A DNA stretch of 64,000 nucleotides from Paenibacillus sp. FSL R7-0273 (GTDB taxonomy: Bacteria; Bacillota; Bacilli; Paenibacillales; Paenibacillaceae). The translations under genes were made by a program, and so were the position numbers. Where the stretch lies: positions 2,057,501 through 2,121,500 of the forward strand of contig NZ_CP009283.1 of NCBI RefSeq assembly GCF_000758625.1, written 5' to 3'. The notes beneath the pieces are model-generated. The model worked only from the letters and a program-made list of their open reading frames with translations, did no database searches and was not told the DNA's origin. Of the stretch, positions 27,209 through 35,741 are shown in pieces. Numbering within the stretch: position 1 is the stretch's first letter; each line of letters begins with the position of its first letter.

Positions 27209-28243
27209 ATGAAAGAAAAGCTGGAAGCATTGAAGGTCGAGGCCTTGGCTAAGCTGCAGGAGGTTACTGATCCGCAGGCGCTGAATGATCTGCGCGTCAA
27301 ATATCTGGGCAAAAAGGGTGAGCTGACTGAGGTTCTGCGCGGTATGGGCGGACTTAGCGCCGAGGAGCGTCCGGTGATCGGCCAGGTGGCGAATCTGGTG
27401 CGCAGCGCGATTGAAGAGATTATTACAGCCAAGCAGGAGGCCTTCCAGCAGCAGGAGACACTTAACCGGCTCCAGGCTGAAAAGGTAGATGTTACCCTGC
27501 CGGGCCGTACTTTGCCACAGGGCGGGATTCATCCGCTGAATCGTGTGGTTCAGGAGATTGAGGACATTTTCATCGGTATGGGCTACAAGGTATCTGAAGG
27601 CCCTGAGGTGGAGACAGACTACTACAACTTCGAAGCGCTTAATCTGCCGAAGAACCACCCGGCGCGCGACATGCAGGATTCCTTCTATTTAACAGAGGAT
27701 CTGCTCATGCGCACCCAGACTTCACCTGTTCAGGTCCGTACCATGCAGGCCATGAAGGGCGAAACGCCTGTCAAAATCATCTGTCCCGGCAAGGTATACC
27801 GCCGCGATGATGATGACGCGACCCACTCCTTCCAGTTCCATCAGATCGAGGGGCTCGTCATCGGCAGCAAAATCCGCATGAGCGACCTCAAGGGAACGCT
27901 CAACCAGTTCGTGAAGGAAATGTTCGGTCCGGCTACAGGCATCCGCCTGCGTCCAAGCTTCTTCCCGTTCACCGAGCCGAGCGTTGAGGTCGATGTCAGC
28001 TGCTTCAAATGCGGCGGCAACGGCTGCCGTCTGTGCAAGCAGAGCGGCTGGCTGGAGATCCTTGGTGCGGGTATGGTGCATCCGAACGTGCTTAGAATGG
28101 GCGGCTATGACCCTGAGAAATACAGCGGCTTCGCTTTCGGTATGGGTGTGGAGCGGATCGCAATGCTGAAATACGGCATCGACGACATCCGCTACTTCTA
28201 CACTAACGATATGGGCTTTGTGAAGCAGTTCAAGGGGATTTAG
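27209..28243 (+). CDS. pheS: Phenylalanine--tRNA ligase alpha subunit
   Basis: A 344-residue class II synthetase subunit forming an alpha2-beta2 enzyme with PheT that charges tRNA-Phe. It shows the N-terminal coiled-coil arm (about 1-85) and the catalytic domain with motif 2 region ([20 protein letters not shown]) and motif 3 ([17 protein letters not shown]). The frame is open further upstream through the T-box, but ATG 27209, which gives the family's standard length, is preferred; AAGGGGG lies 12 bases before it. Controlled by the upstream T-box. Unusually, pheT follows only after 322 bases. Confidence 0.96.
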   Translation: MKEKLEALKVEALAKLQEVTDPQALNDLRVKYLGKKGELTEVLRGMGGLSAEERPVIGQVANLVRSAIEEIITAKQEAFQQQETLNRLQAEKVDVTLPGRTLPQGGIHPLNRVVQEIEDIFIGMGYKVSEGPEVETDYYNFEALNLPKNHPARDMQDSFYLTEDLLMRTQTSPVQVRTMQAMKGETPVKIICPGKVYRRDDDDATHSFQFHQIEGLVIGSKIRMSDLKGTLNQFVKEMFGPATGIRLRPSFFPFTEPSVEVDVSCFKCGGNGCRLCKQSGWLEILGAGMVHPNVLRMGGYDPEKYSGFAFGMGVERIAMLKYGIDDIRYFYTNDMGFVKQFKGI

Positions 28244-28565
28244 ATTTTTGGCGGGGCTGCGGCAGAAGAAGATTGTTTAATTAGATAGGTTGAACTTGAA
28301 ATTAAAATTAAGGGGAAAGTGGCGGAAGGGAATTTTTGGAACTGGAGGAGCGGATGCGTCCGCCTTTGTCTTCGGATTTCGACCGCGAATAGCGGTTCTA
28401 ATCAGGAAATCTGAAGACAACAGCGGCCGGAAGTCCAAACATTCTCTGGAGTCACGGCTATCCCGATAATGAATATCACTGGTTCGGGCTATATTTTTAA
28501 ACATCTTCAGCAAGCAGACCCGGCACGTAGATAAATACATCTGAAACAAAAGGAAGTGAGCGGAC
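28244..28565 (+). repeat. pheS-pheT gap with a long hairpin element (possible dispersed repeat)
   Basis: There is no gene in these 322 bases. A strong structure sits at 28366-28420: TTGTCTTCGGATTTC (28366-28380) pairs with GAAATCTGAAGACAA (28406-28420; one G-U pair), and inside it ACCGC (28382-28386) pairs with GCGGT (28392-28396). Partial GC-rich pairing extends outward (GTCCGC with GCGGCC). There is no T tract, so it is not an ordinary terminator. A gap of this size inside a pheST operon is unusual. It could be a repeated palindromic element inserted in the operon. Confidence 0.6.
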
Positions 28566-31010
28566 ATGAAAGTATCAACCGGATGGCTGACCGATTATAT
28601 ATCGTTAGAGGGAGTAACCGCTGTAGAGCTGGCGGACAAAATCACGACCGCAGGCATCGAGATCGACGGCGTCGAGCGCCGCAACAAAGGACTGTCCGGC
28701 ATCGTAACCGGATATGTGAAATCCAAGGAAAAGCACCCGGATGCCGACAAGCTGAACGTGTGTATCGTTGACGCCGGTCAGGGCGAGGACCTGCAGATCG
28801 TCTGCGGAGCAAAAAACGTGGCAGCCGGCCAGAAGGTTCCCGTTGCCCTCGTTGGCGCTAAGCTGCCTGGCCTGGATATTAAGAAAGCCAAGCTGCGCGG
28901 CGTGCTGTCGCAAGGCATGATCTGCTCGGCCAAAGAGCTTGGCCTGAACGACAAGCTGCTGCCGAAAGAGCAGCAGGAAGGCATTCTGGTTCTTCCGGAG
29001 AACACGGAAGTTGGCCAGGACATTCTCAAGGTGCTCGGCCTGAACGACGAGATCCTAGAATTCGACCTGACTCCGAACCGTTCCGACTGCCTCAGCATGA
29101 TCGGTGCAGCGTATGAAGTGAGTGCAATCCTCGGCCGCGACCTGAAACTGCCTGACCCGGCAGCTGAGCTGGTTGAAGCCGGAGGCAAAGCTTCCGACTC
29201 CATTTCCGTGCAGATTGAGAACGAGGAATTCTGCAGCCACTATGCAGTGCGTTATATTTCCGGAGTGAAGCCTGCCCCTTCGCCGCTATGGATTCAGAAC
29301 CGCCTGATGGCCGCAGGGGTGCGTCCGATCAACAACATCGTGGATATTACGAACTACGTTATGCTGGAATACGGACAGCCGCTGCATGCCTTTGACGGAG
29401 ATAAAGTGGAGGGCGGCGTTCTGGGTGTGCGTTTTGCCCGTGAAGGTGAAGTGCTGACTACACTGGACGGACAGGAGCGCAAGCTCGAGCCGCAAATGCT
29501 TGTTATTGCCGATGGAGCCAAGGCAGTAGCCCTGGCCGGTGTGATGGGCGGACTGGACACCGAAGTAACAGGAGATACCGTAAATATCGTGCTGGAATCG
29601 GCCAGATTCGAAGGCGGTACTGTGCGCAAGACCTCGCGCCAGCTCGGTCTGCGCTCGGAGGCCTCCCTGCGCTTCGAGAAGCAGGTTGATCCGAAGGCTG
29701 TCATTCCGGCACTGAACCGTGCCGCAACGCTGATCGCCCGCTATGCAGGCGGTGCAGTGCATGAAGGCATTGTGGAGGCAGGCAGCGATGCTGCGCCTGA
29801 GAAGATTCTGACACTCTCGCTGGAGAAGCTGAACAACTACCTGGGTACAGAGCTTTCCCTGCTGGAAGTGAAGACACTGTTCGGACGGCTAAGCTTCAAG
29901 TGCGGCGATGCAGCCCAGGGGCTGATTGAAGTCCGTGTGCCGACCCGCCGCGGCGACATCAGCTACGATGTGGACCTGATTGAGGAAGTGGCCCGTCTGT
30001 ACGGCTACGATAACATTCCGACAACCCTGATTGAAGGCGTTACGACCCCGGGGGCACTGACGGCCCGGCAATCCGTACGCCGTGAGCTGCGCCGTATGCT
30101 TGCCCTGGGCGGCTATCAGGAAGTGATGGGCTACTCCTTCATCCAGCCGGAGCAGAGCAAGCTGTTCCCTGCGTTCTCTGCAGGCGAGCAGGCTGTGAAG
30201 CTGGCAATGCCGATGAGCGAGGAGCGCAGTGTGCTGCGTACCAGCCTGCTGCCGCAGCTGCTGGATATTGCCCTCTATAATACGAACCGCCGGCAGAGTG
30301 ATCTGGCGCTGTTCGAGATCGGCAATGTATTCTTCACTGATGAGGAGCAGCTTACCCGCCAGCCGCGCGAGCTGCCGGTGCTGGGGCTGCTGCTTAGCGG
30401 AACCCGCACGGCCAAGCAGTGGAATCTGGCTGCTGAGCCTGTTGACTTCTTCGATCTTAAGGGCGCGCTGGAAAGTGTGTTTGCTTACCTGGGTCTGACC
30501 GGACGGATTGTGTATGAAGGCAATGCGCCGCAGGATTATCATCCGGGCCGCTCTGCTTCCATTTATCTGCAGGAAGGGGAGCAGCGGACTCTGGTCGGCA
30601 CGGCAGGCCAGCTTCATCCGGAGTTGCAGCATAAGCTTGATCTGGAGGATACCTATGTGGCTGAGCTGCTGCTGCAGCCGCTGTATGACAATGCCCGGAC
30701 TAATCTGCAGTACAGTGAGCTGCAGCGCTTCCCGGGTATGGAGCGGGATATTGCCGTAGTTGTTGATGATGCGGTCCCGGCAGGTCATCTGCTGGACGTC
30801 ATCCGTAACAATGGAGGCACACTGCTGCAGAGTGTACAGGTATTCGACGTTTACACAGGGGGCAAGATGGAGAGCGGCAAGAAGAGCGTAGCGATTTCGC
30901 TGCTGTACCGTCATACCGAGCATACCTTGACGGACGAAGAGGTAACAGAAGTGCATGAAGGGGTCGTTGCTGCGCTTCAGCAAACTTTTGGTGCAGAATT
31001 AAGAAAGTAG
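28566..31010 (+). CDS. pheT: Phenylalanine--tRNA ligase beta subunit
   Basis: An 814-residue subunit with the full domain set: N-terminal EMAP/tRNA-binding domain (about 40-150), B3/B4 editing domain (about 210-390), B5 domain (about 400-475), catalytic-like core (about 480-700) and the C-terminal anticodon-binding FDX domain (about 720-814, ending in TLTDEEVTEVHEGVV). The length is normal for bacteria. The start ATG follows GGAAGTGAG. It partners PheS; expression should come from the T-box promoter through the hairpin-containing gap. A terminator follows. Confidence 0.96.
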   Translation: MKVSTGWLTDYISLEGVTAVELADKITTAGIEIDGVERRNKGLSGIVTGYVKSKEKHPDADKLNVCIVDAGQGEDLQIVCGAKNVAAGQKVPVALVGAKLPGLDIKKAKLRGVLSQGMICSAKELGLNDKLLPKEQQEGILVLPENTEVGQDILKVLGLNDEILEFDLTPNRSDCLSMIGAAYEVSAILGRDLKLPDPAAELVEAGGKASDSISVQIENEEFCSHYAVRYISGVKPAPSPLWIQNRLMAAGVRPINNIVDITNYVMLEYGQPLHAFDGDKVEGGVLGVRFAREGEVLTTLDGQERKLEPQMLVIADGAKAVALAGVMGGLDTEVTGDTVNIVLESARFEGGTVRKTSRQLGLRSEASLRFEKQVDPKAVIPALNRAATLIARYAGGAVHEGIVEAGSDAAPEKILTLSLEKLNNYLGTELSLLEVKTLFGRLSFKCGDAAQGLIEVRVPTRRGDISYDVDLIEEVARLYGYDNIPTTLIEGVTTPGALTARQSVRRELRRMLALGGYQEVMGYSFIQPEQSKLFPAFSAGEQAVKLAMPMSEERSVLRTSLLPQLLDIALYNTNRRQSDLALFEIGNVFFTDEEQLTRQPRELPVLGLLLSGTRTAKQWNLAAEPVDFFDLKGALESVFAYLGLTGRIVYEGNAPQDYHPGRSASIYLQEGEQRTLVGTAGQLHPELQHKLDLEDTYVAELLLQPLYDNARTNLQYSELQRFPGMERDIAVVVDDAVPAGHLLDVIRNNGGTLLQSVQVFDVYTGGKMESGKKSVAISLLYRHTEHTLTDEEVTEVHEGVVAALQQTFGAELRK

Positions 31011-31024
31011 CAGGAATTGTGCAG

Positions 31025-31069
31025 AGCCGCAGCGAATCCAATTAGAAACCGGGATTCGCGCGGCTTTTC
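31025..31069 (+). terminator. Rho-independent terminator after pheT
   Basis: An AGCCGC/GCGAATCC stem pairs with GGATTCGC/GCGGCT with one bulge, followed by TTTT. Confidence 0.75.
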
Positions 31070-31134
31070 CTATTCTGAATAAGCAGAATATTTAGTGCGG
31101 GGTACCGGCAGAACGTTTTCAAAAAGCCGCTGTT

Positions 31135-31164
31135 TTGCCAAATGTTCAGGAATAACGCTACAAT
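31135..31164 (+). promoter_or_regulatory. SigA-type promoter for the ZapA-coiled-coil gene
   Basis: TTGCCA at 31135-31140 and TACAAT at 31159-31164 are separated by 18 bases. Confidence 0.6.
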
Positions 31165-31217
31165 AGGAGCAGGGCAATCAGCTTAGAATCCGCACACATA
31201 CAAAGGAGGGCACAACT

Positions 31218-33893
31218 GTGGCTATGGACCGGACCCGTGTCGCCGTGGAGATATATGGAACTTCCTATAAATTAGTCGGAAGCAGCAGTGAATATATGAA
31301 GCAAGTCGCCCGTTATGTGGACGAGCATATGCATGCTATTTCAAAATCCCATTCCAGACTGGATACACCGAGAATTGCGGTGCTTGCGGCCGTACACATG
31401 GCGGAGCAGGCGATCCAGGTTCAGGACTTCAAAAATGAATTGAATATGCTGACCGGTGAGCGCACGGAGCTGCGGGTAGAGGTATCGCGGCTTCTTGAAG
31501 TGCAGCGTGAGCGGCAGGAGGAATATGAGCGGCTGAGCGAATCAGCCAAGGCGGAGGCTGCCCGGCTGGTAGCGGAAGCTGAAGAAGAGCGTAAACGGCA
31601 TCTGGACGCCCTGGAGCAGGAGCGTAAGGCTCATGCCGAACAGCTGGAGCAGGCTGAGCTGGCAGCGGCTGCTGCCCGTGAGCAGCTTACCGGAGATCTG
31701 CAGGCCCGTGAGACGGAGCTGAAGGAGCTGCGAAGCAGCTACGAACAGGAGCAGGCGCTGAGCCGCGACTCGCACAGACAGGAATTGACAGCGCTTGAAG
31801 AGAGCCGGCTGCAGCAGCTCGACGAGCTGCGGGCTGCGCATGCACAGGAGCTGGAGCGGCTCCGGGAGACCCTGCTTACGGAGAAGATGGAGACGCTGTC
31901 CCAGCTGGAGCAAGAGCTTGCCAGTACGAGAGAATCGCTTGGCGGCGAGGTTGTGGAGATCCGGACTGCACTCAGCAAGGAGCTGGCAGAGACTAAGGCA
32001 ACGCTTGAGAAAGAGCTGAGCGAAGAGCGGGAAGCACTGCAGAAGGAGCAGGCTAAGAACAAGGAGCTGCGCCAGTCCCAGGGGACGCAGGAGCACAGGC
32101 ACAAGCAGCAGCTCCAGGAGCTGGACAAGCAGCTTAATGAGCTGCGCGGCGGCAGCGGACAGCTTCAGTCCAGGCTGCGTGCTGCCGAAGCAGGGCTGAA
32201 GAGTGAACGCGATGCCCGGCAGAGCCTCCAGGAGCAGTATGAAGCGTTACTGGCCCGGGAAGCGCAGCTTGCTGCTGAACAGCAGGCTGCATCCGAGCAG
32301 GTTGCACTCCTGAACGGGCAGCTGGAGGAGCTGAATCAGCGTTACGACGGGACGCAGAATGATGCTGCCGGACTCAGGGATGCACTGCAGGCCGCCGAAG
32401 AGCAGCTTAGACGTACTGGTGAGGAGCTGCAGTCAGCGGGTGAGCTTGGGGAGCTGCTCAGTGCTGAGCTGGAGGAACTGCGCGGGCAATACGCGCAGGC
32501 ACAGCAAGAGTCAGCCGCGCTGCGTGAACACAAGGAGCAGGCAGGCCGGGAAGCAGCAGAGCTGCGCAGCCGGCTGCAGGAGAAGGAAGCAGAGCTGGGC
32601 CGGGCGCACAGCGAGCTGGAGTCTGCAGCAGAGCTGGGCACGCTGCTGAATGACGAGCTGGAGGAGCTGCGCGGGCATTACGCGCAGGCACAGCAAGAAT
32701 CAGCCGCGCTGCGTGAACACAAGGAGCAGGCAGGCCGGGAAGCAGCAGAGCTGCGCAGCCGTCTGCAGGAGAAGGAAGCAGAGCTGGGCCGGGCGCACAG
32801 CGAGCTGGAGTCTACAGCAGAGCTGGGCGCGCTGCTGAATGACGAGCTGGAGGAGCTGCGCGGACAGTATGCGCAGGCCCAGCAAGAGTCAGCCGCGCTG
32901 CGCGGGCGCTATGAGCAGGCAAGCGGGGAAGCAGCAGAGCTGCGCGGACAATATGCGCAGGCGCAGCAGGATCTGGCCGTGCTGCATGAGCACAGCGAGG
33001 AGGCAGCCAAAGATTCAGCAGAGCTGTACAGCCTGCTGGAACAAAAGGAGGCTGCACTAAGCGGAGTGCAGGATGAGCTTACGCGGGCAGAAGCTGATGC
33101 GCGGAACTGGCAGGAGCTTGCCGACAAGCATATGGCTGACATAGGCGAGCTGGAGATGAGCCTGCTGGAAGCGCAGGACCAATCCGATGCCCTGAAGCGG
33201 GAGCTGGAGTCACTGCGCAGCCAGTCCGGAGAAATGCAGGACAAGCTGGAGCGCGAAGCAAGCCTGCGTGCGGAAGCCGAGCTTCAGTCGGCAGCGCAGC
33301 TTGAAGAGTCGGCTGAGGTGCGCAGACAGCTGGCAGCCCTGCGCAGCCGGTATGAGGACCTGATCGCACAGTATGATGAGCTGCTGCAGGATAAGGAGCA
33401 GCTGCAGGAAAGATATGAACTGCTGGAGGCTGAGATTGAGGAGTCCGGCCAGCGGCTTGAAGAGCTGTCCGAGGCGGCCCGTGAGGCAGCAGCTGCCGCT
33501 GCTGAGCAGCAGGAGGCAATCCGCGAAGCGCACGAGGTTGAAGCGTCCTGGAAGCAGCGTTACGATGAGCTTCAGCAGCGTGAAATGCAGTGGAGCGGGA
33601 CAGAAGCCGCGCTGCGTGAAGAGATTGAGATCTGGCAGCAGGAGGCCGGGGATGCCGAGGCGCAGGCCAAGCTGCTGAGCGAGACCCGCAGTGAAGCACA
33701 GCAGCAGCTGGGCGAGCTTGGGGAGAATTTTGAGCTTGCGCAGAGCCAGCTCAGGCTGCTGCAGGCCCAGTTCGAGCTCCGCGAGGGGGAAATGGACAGG
33801 CTGGCCAAGGAACACCGCGAGCTGCAGGCGGAATATGCCAAGCTGCAGAATGAATATAATGAATGGATTCAACTGATCGAACAGGACAGTTGA
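31218..33893 (+). CDS. ZapA-domain protein with a very long coiled coil (891 residues)
   Basis: Residues 1 to about 90 (RVAVEIYGTSYKLVG..., RIAVLAAVHMAEQ) match ZapA, the small FtsZ-ring-associated protein. In Bacillus, ZapA is under 100 residues and is also encoded near pheT. Here the frame continues as about 800 residues almost wholly of Glu, Gln, Leu, Ala, Arg and Lys in heptad pattern, with no membrane segment. Inside lie about 2.6 copies of a 63-residue repeat (AELGxLLNDELEELRG...; DNA 32447-32940), nearly identical at the DNA level. GTG 31218 has AAAGGAGG at 8 bases. It probably dimerises or tetramerises through ZapA and acts at the division site as a long spacer; this is inference. It is followed by a convergent lipoprotein gene. 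Confidence 0.85.
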   Translation: MAMDRTRVAVEIYGTSYKLVGSSSEYMKQVARYVDEHMHAISKSHSRLDTPRIAVLAAVHMAEQAIQVQDFKNELNMLTGERTELRVEVSRLLEVQRERQEEYERLSESAKAEAARLVAEAEEERKRHLDALEQERKAHAEQLEQAELAAAAAREQLTGDLQARETELKELRSSYEQEQALSRDSHRQELTALEESRLQQLDELRAAHAQELERLRETLLTEKMETLSQLEQELASTRESLGGEVVEIRTALSKELAETKATLEKELSEEREALQKEQAKNKELRQSQGTQEHRHKQQLQELDKQLNELRGGSGQLQSRLRAAEAGLKSERDARQSLQEQYEALLAREAQLAAEQQAASEQVALLNGQLEELNQRYDGTQNDAAGLRDALQAAEEQLRRTGEELQSAGELGELLSAELEELRGQYAQAQQESAALREHKEQAGREAAELRSRLQEKEAELGRAHSELESAAELGTLLNDELEELRGHYAQAQQESAALREHKEQAGREAAELRSRLQEKEAELGRAHSELESTAELGALLNDELEELRGQYAQAQQESAALRGRYEQASGEAAELRGQYAQAQQDLAVLHEHSEEAAKDSAELYSLLEQKEAALSGVQDELTRAEADARNWQELADKHMADIGELEMSLLEAQDQSDALKRELESLRSQSGEMQDKLEREASLRAEAELQSAAQLEESAEVRRQLAALRSRYEDLIAQYDELLQDKEQLQERYELLEAEIEESGQRLEELSEAAREAAAAAAEQQEAIREAHEVEASWKQRYDELQQREMQWSGTEAALREEIEIWQQEAGDAEAQAKLLSETRSEAQQQLGELGENFELAQSQLRLLQAQFELREGEMDRLAKEHRELQAEYAKLQNEYNEWIQLIEQDS
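32447..32940 (+). repeat. 189-bp tandem repeats inside the ZapA-coiled-coil gene
   Basis: The marker CTGCGCGGGCA/CTGCGCGGACA recurs with starts at 32481, 32670 and 32859, exactly 189 bases (63 codons) apart. Copies 1 and 2 differ at only a few bases; the third is partial and diverges after about 32905. The repeat is in frame, so copy-number change would lengthen or shorten the coil without frameshift. Confidence 0.9.
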
Positions 33894-33910
33894 ATGGCGG
33901 ATGCACGGCA

Positions 33911-33945
33911 AAGCGGATGCTGCCCCTAAAGGGCGGCATCCGCTT
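33911..33945. terminator. Hairpin between convergent genes, probable terminator
   Basis: A 15-bp stem, AAGCGGATGCTGCCC / GGGCGGCATCCGCTT, with loop CTAAA. The T tracts on both strands are weak. Confidence 0.5.
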
Positions 33946-33959
33946 CTGCATGTCTATGT

Positions 33960-34337
33960 CTATTCCACAATGACCATAGCGCTCATTGTACTATGCCCGG
34001 AGCCGCACATGATGGCACAGGTCATTTCATAAGTCCCCGCTTCCTCAGGGATAATGACCTGCGAGGAGGTTTTGGCGTCCAGTCTCAGCTCCAGCTCAGG
34101 CACGAGAATGCCGTGGTTGCCGCTCTCGTTTTTATAAATGATTTTTACCGGCACGCCCTTCTTCAAATGATATTCCTTCTGGTCAAAGCTGTAGTTAGCT
34201 GCGGTAATCGTAATCTCTGCTTCTGCAGCGGGTTCCGGCGAGCTCCCTGAAGCGGATGGATTTTCTTGTCCGCTCCCGCAGGCAGCCAGGAGTATAAGGC
34301 AGATGACAGACAGCAATAAAGCCGTTTTTTTGAACAT
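33960..34337 (-). CDS. Cupredoxin-like lipoprotein with a complete CuA ligand set
   Basis: About 125 residues. A lipoprotein signal (FKKTALLLSVICLILLAAC, lipid Cys20) is followed by a Ser/Pro/Glu linker and a single cupredoxin domain. The C-terminal motif CAIMCGSGHSTM reproduces the CuA spacing C-x3-C-x3-H-x2-M (Cys107, Cys111, His115, Met118), and an upstream His75 (NHG) completes the ligand set known from cytochrome c oxidase subunit II and nitrous oxide reductase. No oxidase subunit I is nearby. It is expected to be anchored outside the membrane and bind copper or pass electrons. The second ATG of the frame is chosen as start, six bases after AAGGGAGG. Confidence 0.85.
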   Translation of the reverse strand: MFKKTALLLSVICLILLAACGSGQENPSASGSSPEPAAEAEITITAANYSFDQKEYHLKKGVPVKIIYKNESGNHGILVPELELRLDAKTSSQVIIPEEAGTYEMTCAIMCGSGHSTMSAMVIVE

Positions 34338-34602
34338 AAGCATCCTCCCTTAGCGTATATTCAATAGCATAGCTTAGTTTAGTTTTTACTGGAAGTCTTT
34401 CATAAACTTTGAAAAAATAGCTGATTAGTAGATAAACGTCGTTGTTTGTCGAAACATGCAAAAAAATGGTGCAAAGATAATTAAAATTTATTATAATATA
34501 AGCTACTATACCAGTGCTTAAAAGTAGGGGATTTAGATTTATAGTGCTATTGATAATCAGCAGGCGGAAGTATGGCACCGCAGAATTTTAAACGGATATT
34601 GG
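34338..34602. other. Divergent intergenic region with a Spo0A-box match
   Basis: This AT-rich region separates the CuA lipoprotein (minus) and the diguanylate cyclase (plus). It contains a perfect 0A-box core (reported separately), a TATAAT at 34492-34497 without a good -35, and AGTAGGGG at 34524-34530, which is a ribosome-binding-site candidate for an upstream start of the cyclase. Confidence 0.5.
34447..34453 (+). promoter_or_regulatory. Candidate Spo0A box
   Basis: TTTGTCGAAA contains the exact 7-base core TGTCGAA bound by Spo0A~P in Bacillales. A 7-mer arises by chance about every 8 kb on either strand, so position in a promoter region is the main support. Confidence 0.35.
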
Positions 34603-35667
34603 GTGCTCGTGCTGCTGATGCTCACGGCCCAGTTTATCTTTGTGATGTCCACCCATATGCCTGAGGTGAAGTCGGCTTTCTTGCCCGGTAAAGGCCATTT
34701 ATTTGTTGCCTGTAATATTATGATTGTCATTGCGATGGTCCTGGCGGAAATGTGGCTGCGCACGGCTGCCCAATATCATAAGCAGGCTGTTGTCTGCTGC
34801 GGCTTTATCGTCTCCTATTTGATGTATTTTGTGCTGGAGCCTTTTGTGGACGGGGCACAGATGACGCTGATGATGCCGATTATGATCTCGCTGATTTATT
34901 TTGACAGGAAGCTCCTGCATTATCTCGGGGGATTCAGTATTCTTTTTTATGCCGCAGTGTATTTCGGTCTGGAACGCATAGTGCTGGAGAAGCCGCTGCT
35001 GGAATTTTTCCTTGTCGAGTGTGTGTTTATTGTGTTTGTTGTAATGTCCCACATGGTTATCATCCGTGCACATGAGGTCCGGGACCATCTGGAGCAGCTG
35101 ACCAAATCGGAGCAGGAGCTGATGGTGGAGCGGGCAATCTCTGACAAGCTGCTCAAAATTGATGCGTTAACGGGACTGTATAATCATAAAACCTTCCACG
35201 AATATCTGGATTCGCTGCTGGAGCAGTGTGAGAGCAACGGTCTGCGCCTGCAGCTGGCCCTGTTTGATATCGATAACTTTAAGCGTGTAAATGATACCTA
35301 CGGCCACTGGGTCGGCGACCTGGTGCTGAAGGAGGTTGCGGCCCGGGTTAGGGGAATGATCGGACTGAACGATTTTGCTGCCAGGTACGGCGGGGAGGAG
35401 TTCGCGGTGATTTTTACGGATAAAAGCTTTCAGGAGGCCAACGCGGCTGTAGAGGAGCTGCGGTCGGCGATCAGCCTGATGGAGCATCCTTATGCGGGCG
35501 GCAAGCCGATTACGGTCAGTATCGGATTATGTGCTTATCAGCTCGGTAACGGCAAGGAGCTGCTGTTCCGTAAAACCGACAATGCTCTGTATGCGGCCAA
35601 GCACGGCGGCAAAAACATGGTCGTCACCGCGTCGCCTTCTCCCGAGGAGGGAACGGTCTATGCCTGA
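34603..35667 (+). CDS. Membrane GGDEF diguanylate cyclase (5' end probably further upstream)
   Basis: At least 354 residues: about five or six membrane helices in the first 165 residues, a short coiled linker, and a GGDEF domain (about 185-345) with active motif YGGEEF and FDIDNFKRVNDTYGH, so c-di-GMP synthesis is expected. GTG 34603 lacks a ribosome binding site and would cut into the first helix. In frame upstream there is no ATG/GTG/TTG, but the frame stays open to 34537 and reads ...QQAEVWHRRILNGYWV, a sensible N terminus. An ATT at 34537 lies six bases after AGGGG, so a rare ATT start, as in infC, is possible. A Spo0A-box match lies 90 bases upstream. Confidence 0.85.
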   Translation: MLVLLMLTAQFIFVMSTHMPEVKSAFLPGKGHLFVACNIMIVIAMVLAEMWLRTAAQYHKQAVVCCGFIVSYLMYFVLEPFVDGAQMTLMMPIMISLIYFDRKLLHYLGGFSILFYAAVYFGLERIVLEKPLLEFFLVECVFIVFVVMSHMVIIRAHEVRDHLEQLTKSEQELMVERAISDKLLKIDALTGLYNHKTFHEYLDSLLEQCESNGLRLQLALFDIDNFKRVNDTYGHWVGDLVLKEVAARVRGMIGLNDFAARYGGEEFAVIFTDKSFQEANAAVEELRSAISLMEHPYAGGKPITVSIGLCAYQLGNGKELLFRKTDNALYAAKHGGKNMVVTASPSPEEGTVYA

Positions 35668-35678
35668 GCAAACACAAT

Positions 35679-35718
35679 AAACCCCCTGTTTCTGAATGAA
35701 TCCGGAAACAGGGGGTTT
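35679..35718. terminator. Bidirectional terminator between the GGDEF and YvlD-like genes
   Basis: A 13-bp stem, AAACCCCCTGTTTC / GGAAACAGGGGGTTT, lies between convergent genes. Confidence 0.9.
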
Positions 35719-35741
35719 CGTTGTCTGCTTGCTGCAGGAAG

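Noticed and set aside
29889..30983. 364-codon minus-strand frame
   Set aside because: Opposite pheT; no signal of a real protein.
32447..32940. Regular 189-bp repeats as a possible CRISPR-like array
   Set aside because: They are contiguous coding repeats without spacers.
32342..33911. Several long open frames on both strands inside the ZapA-coil gene
   Set aside because: They follow from the biased, repetitive GC-rich codon use of the coiled coil; none has a start with ribosome binding site or a recognisable protein.
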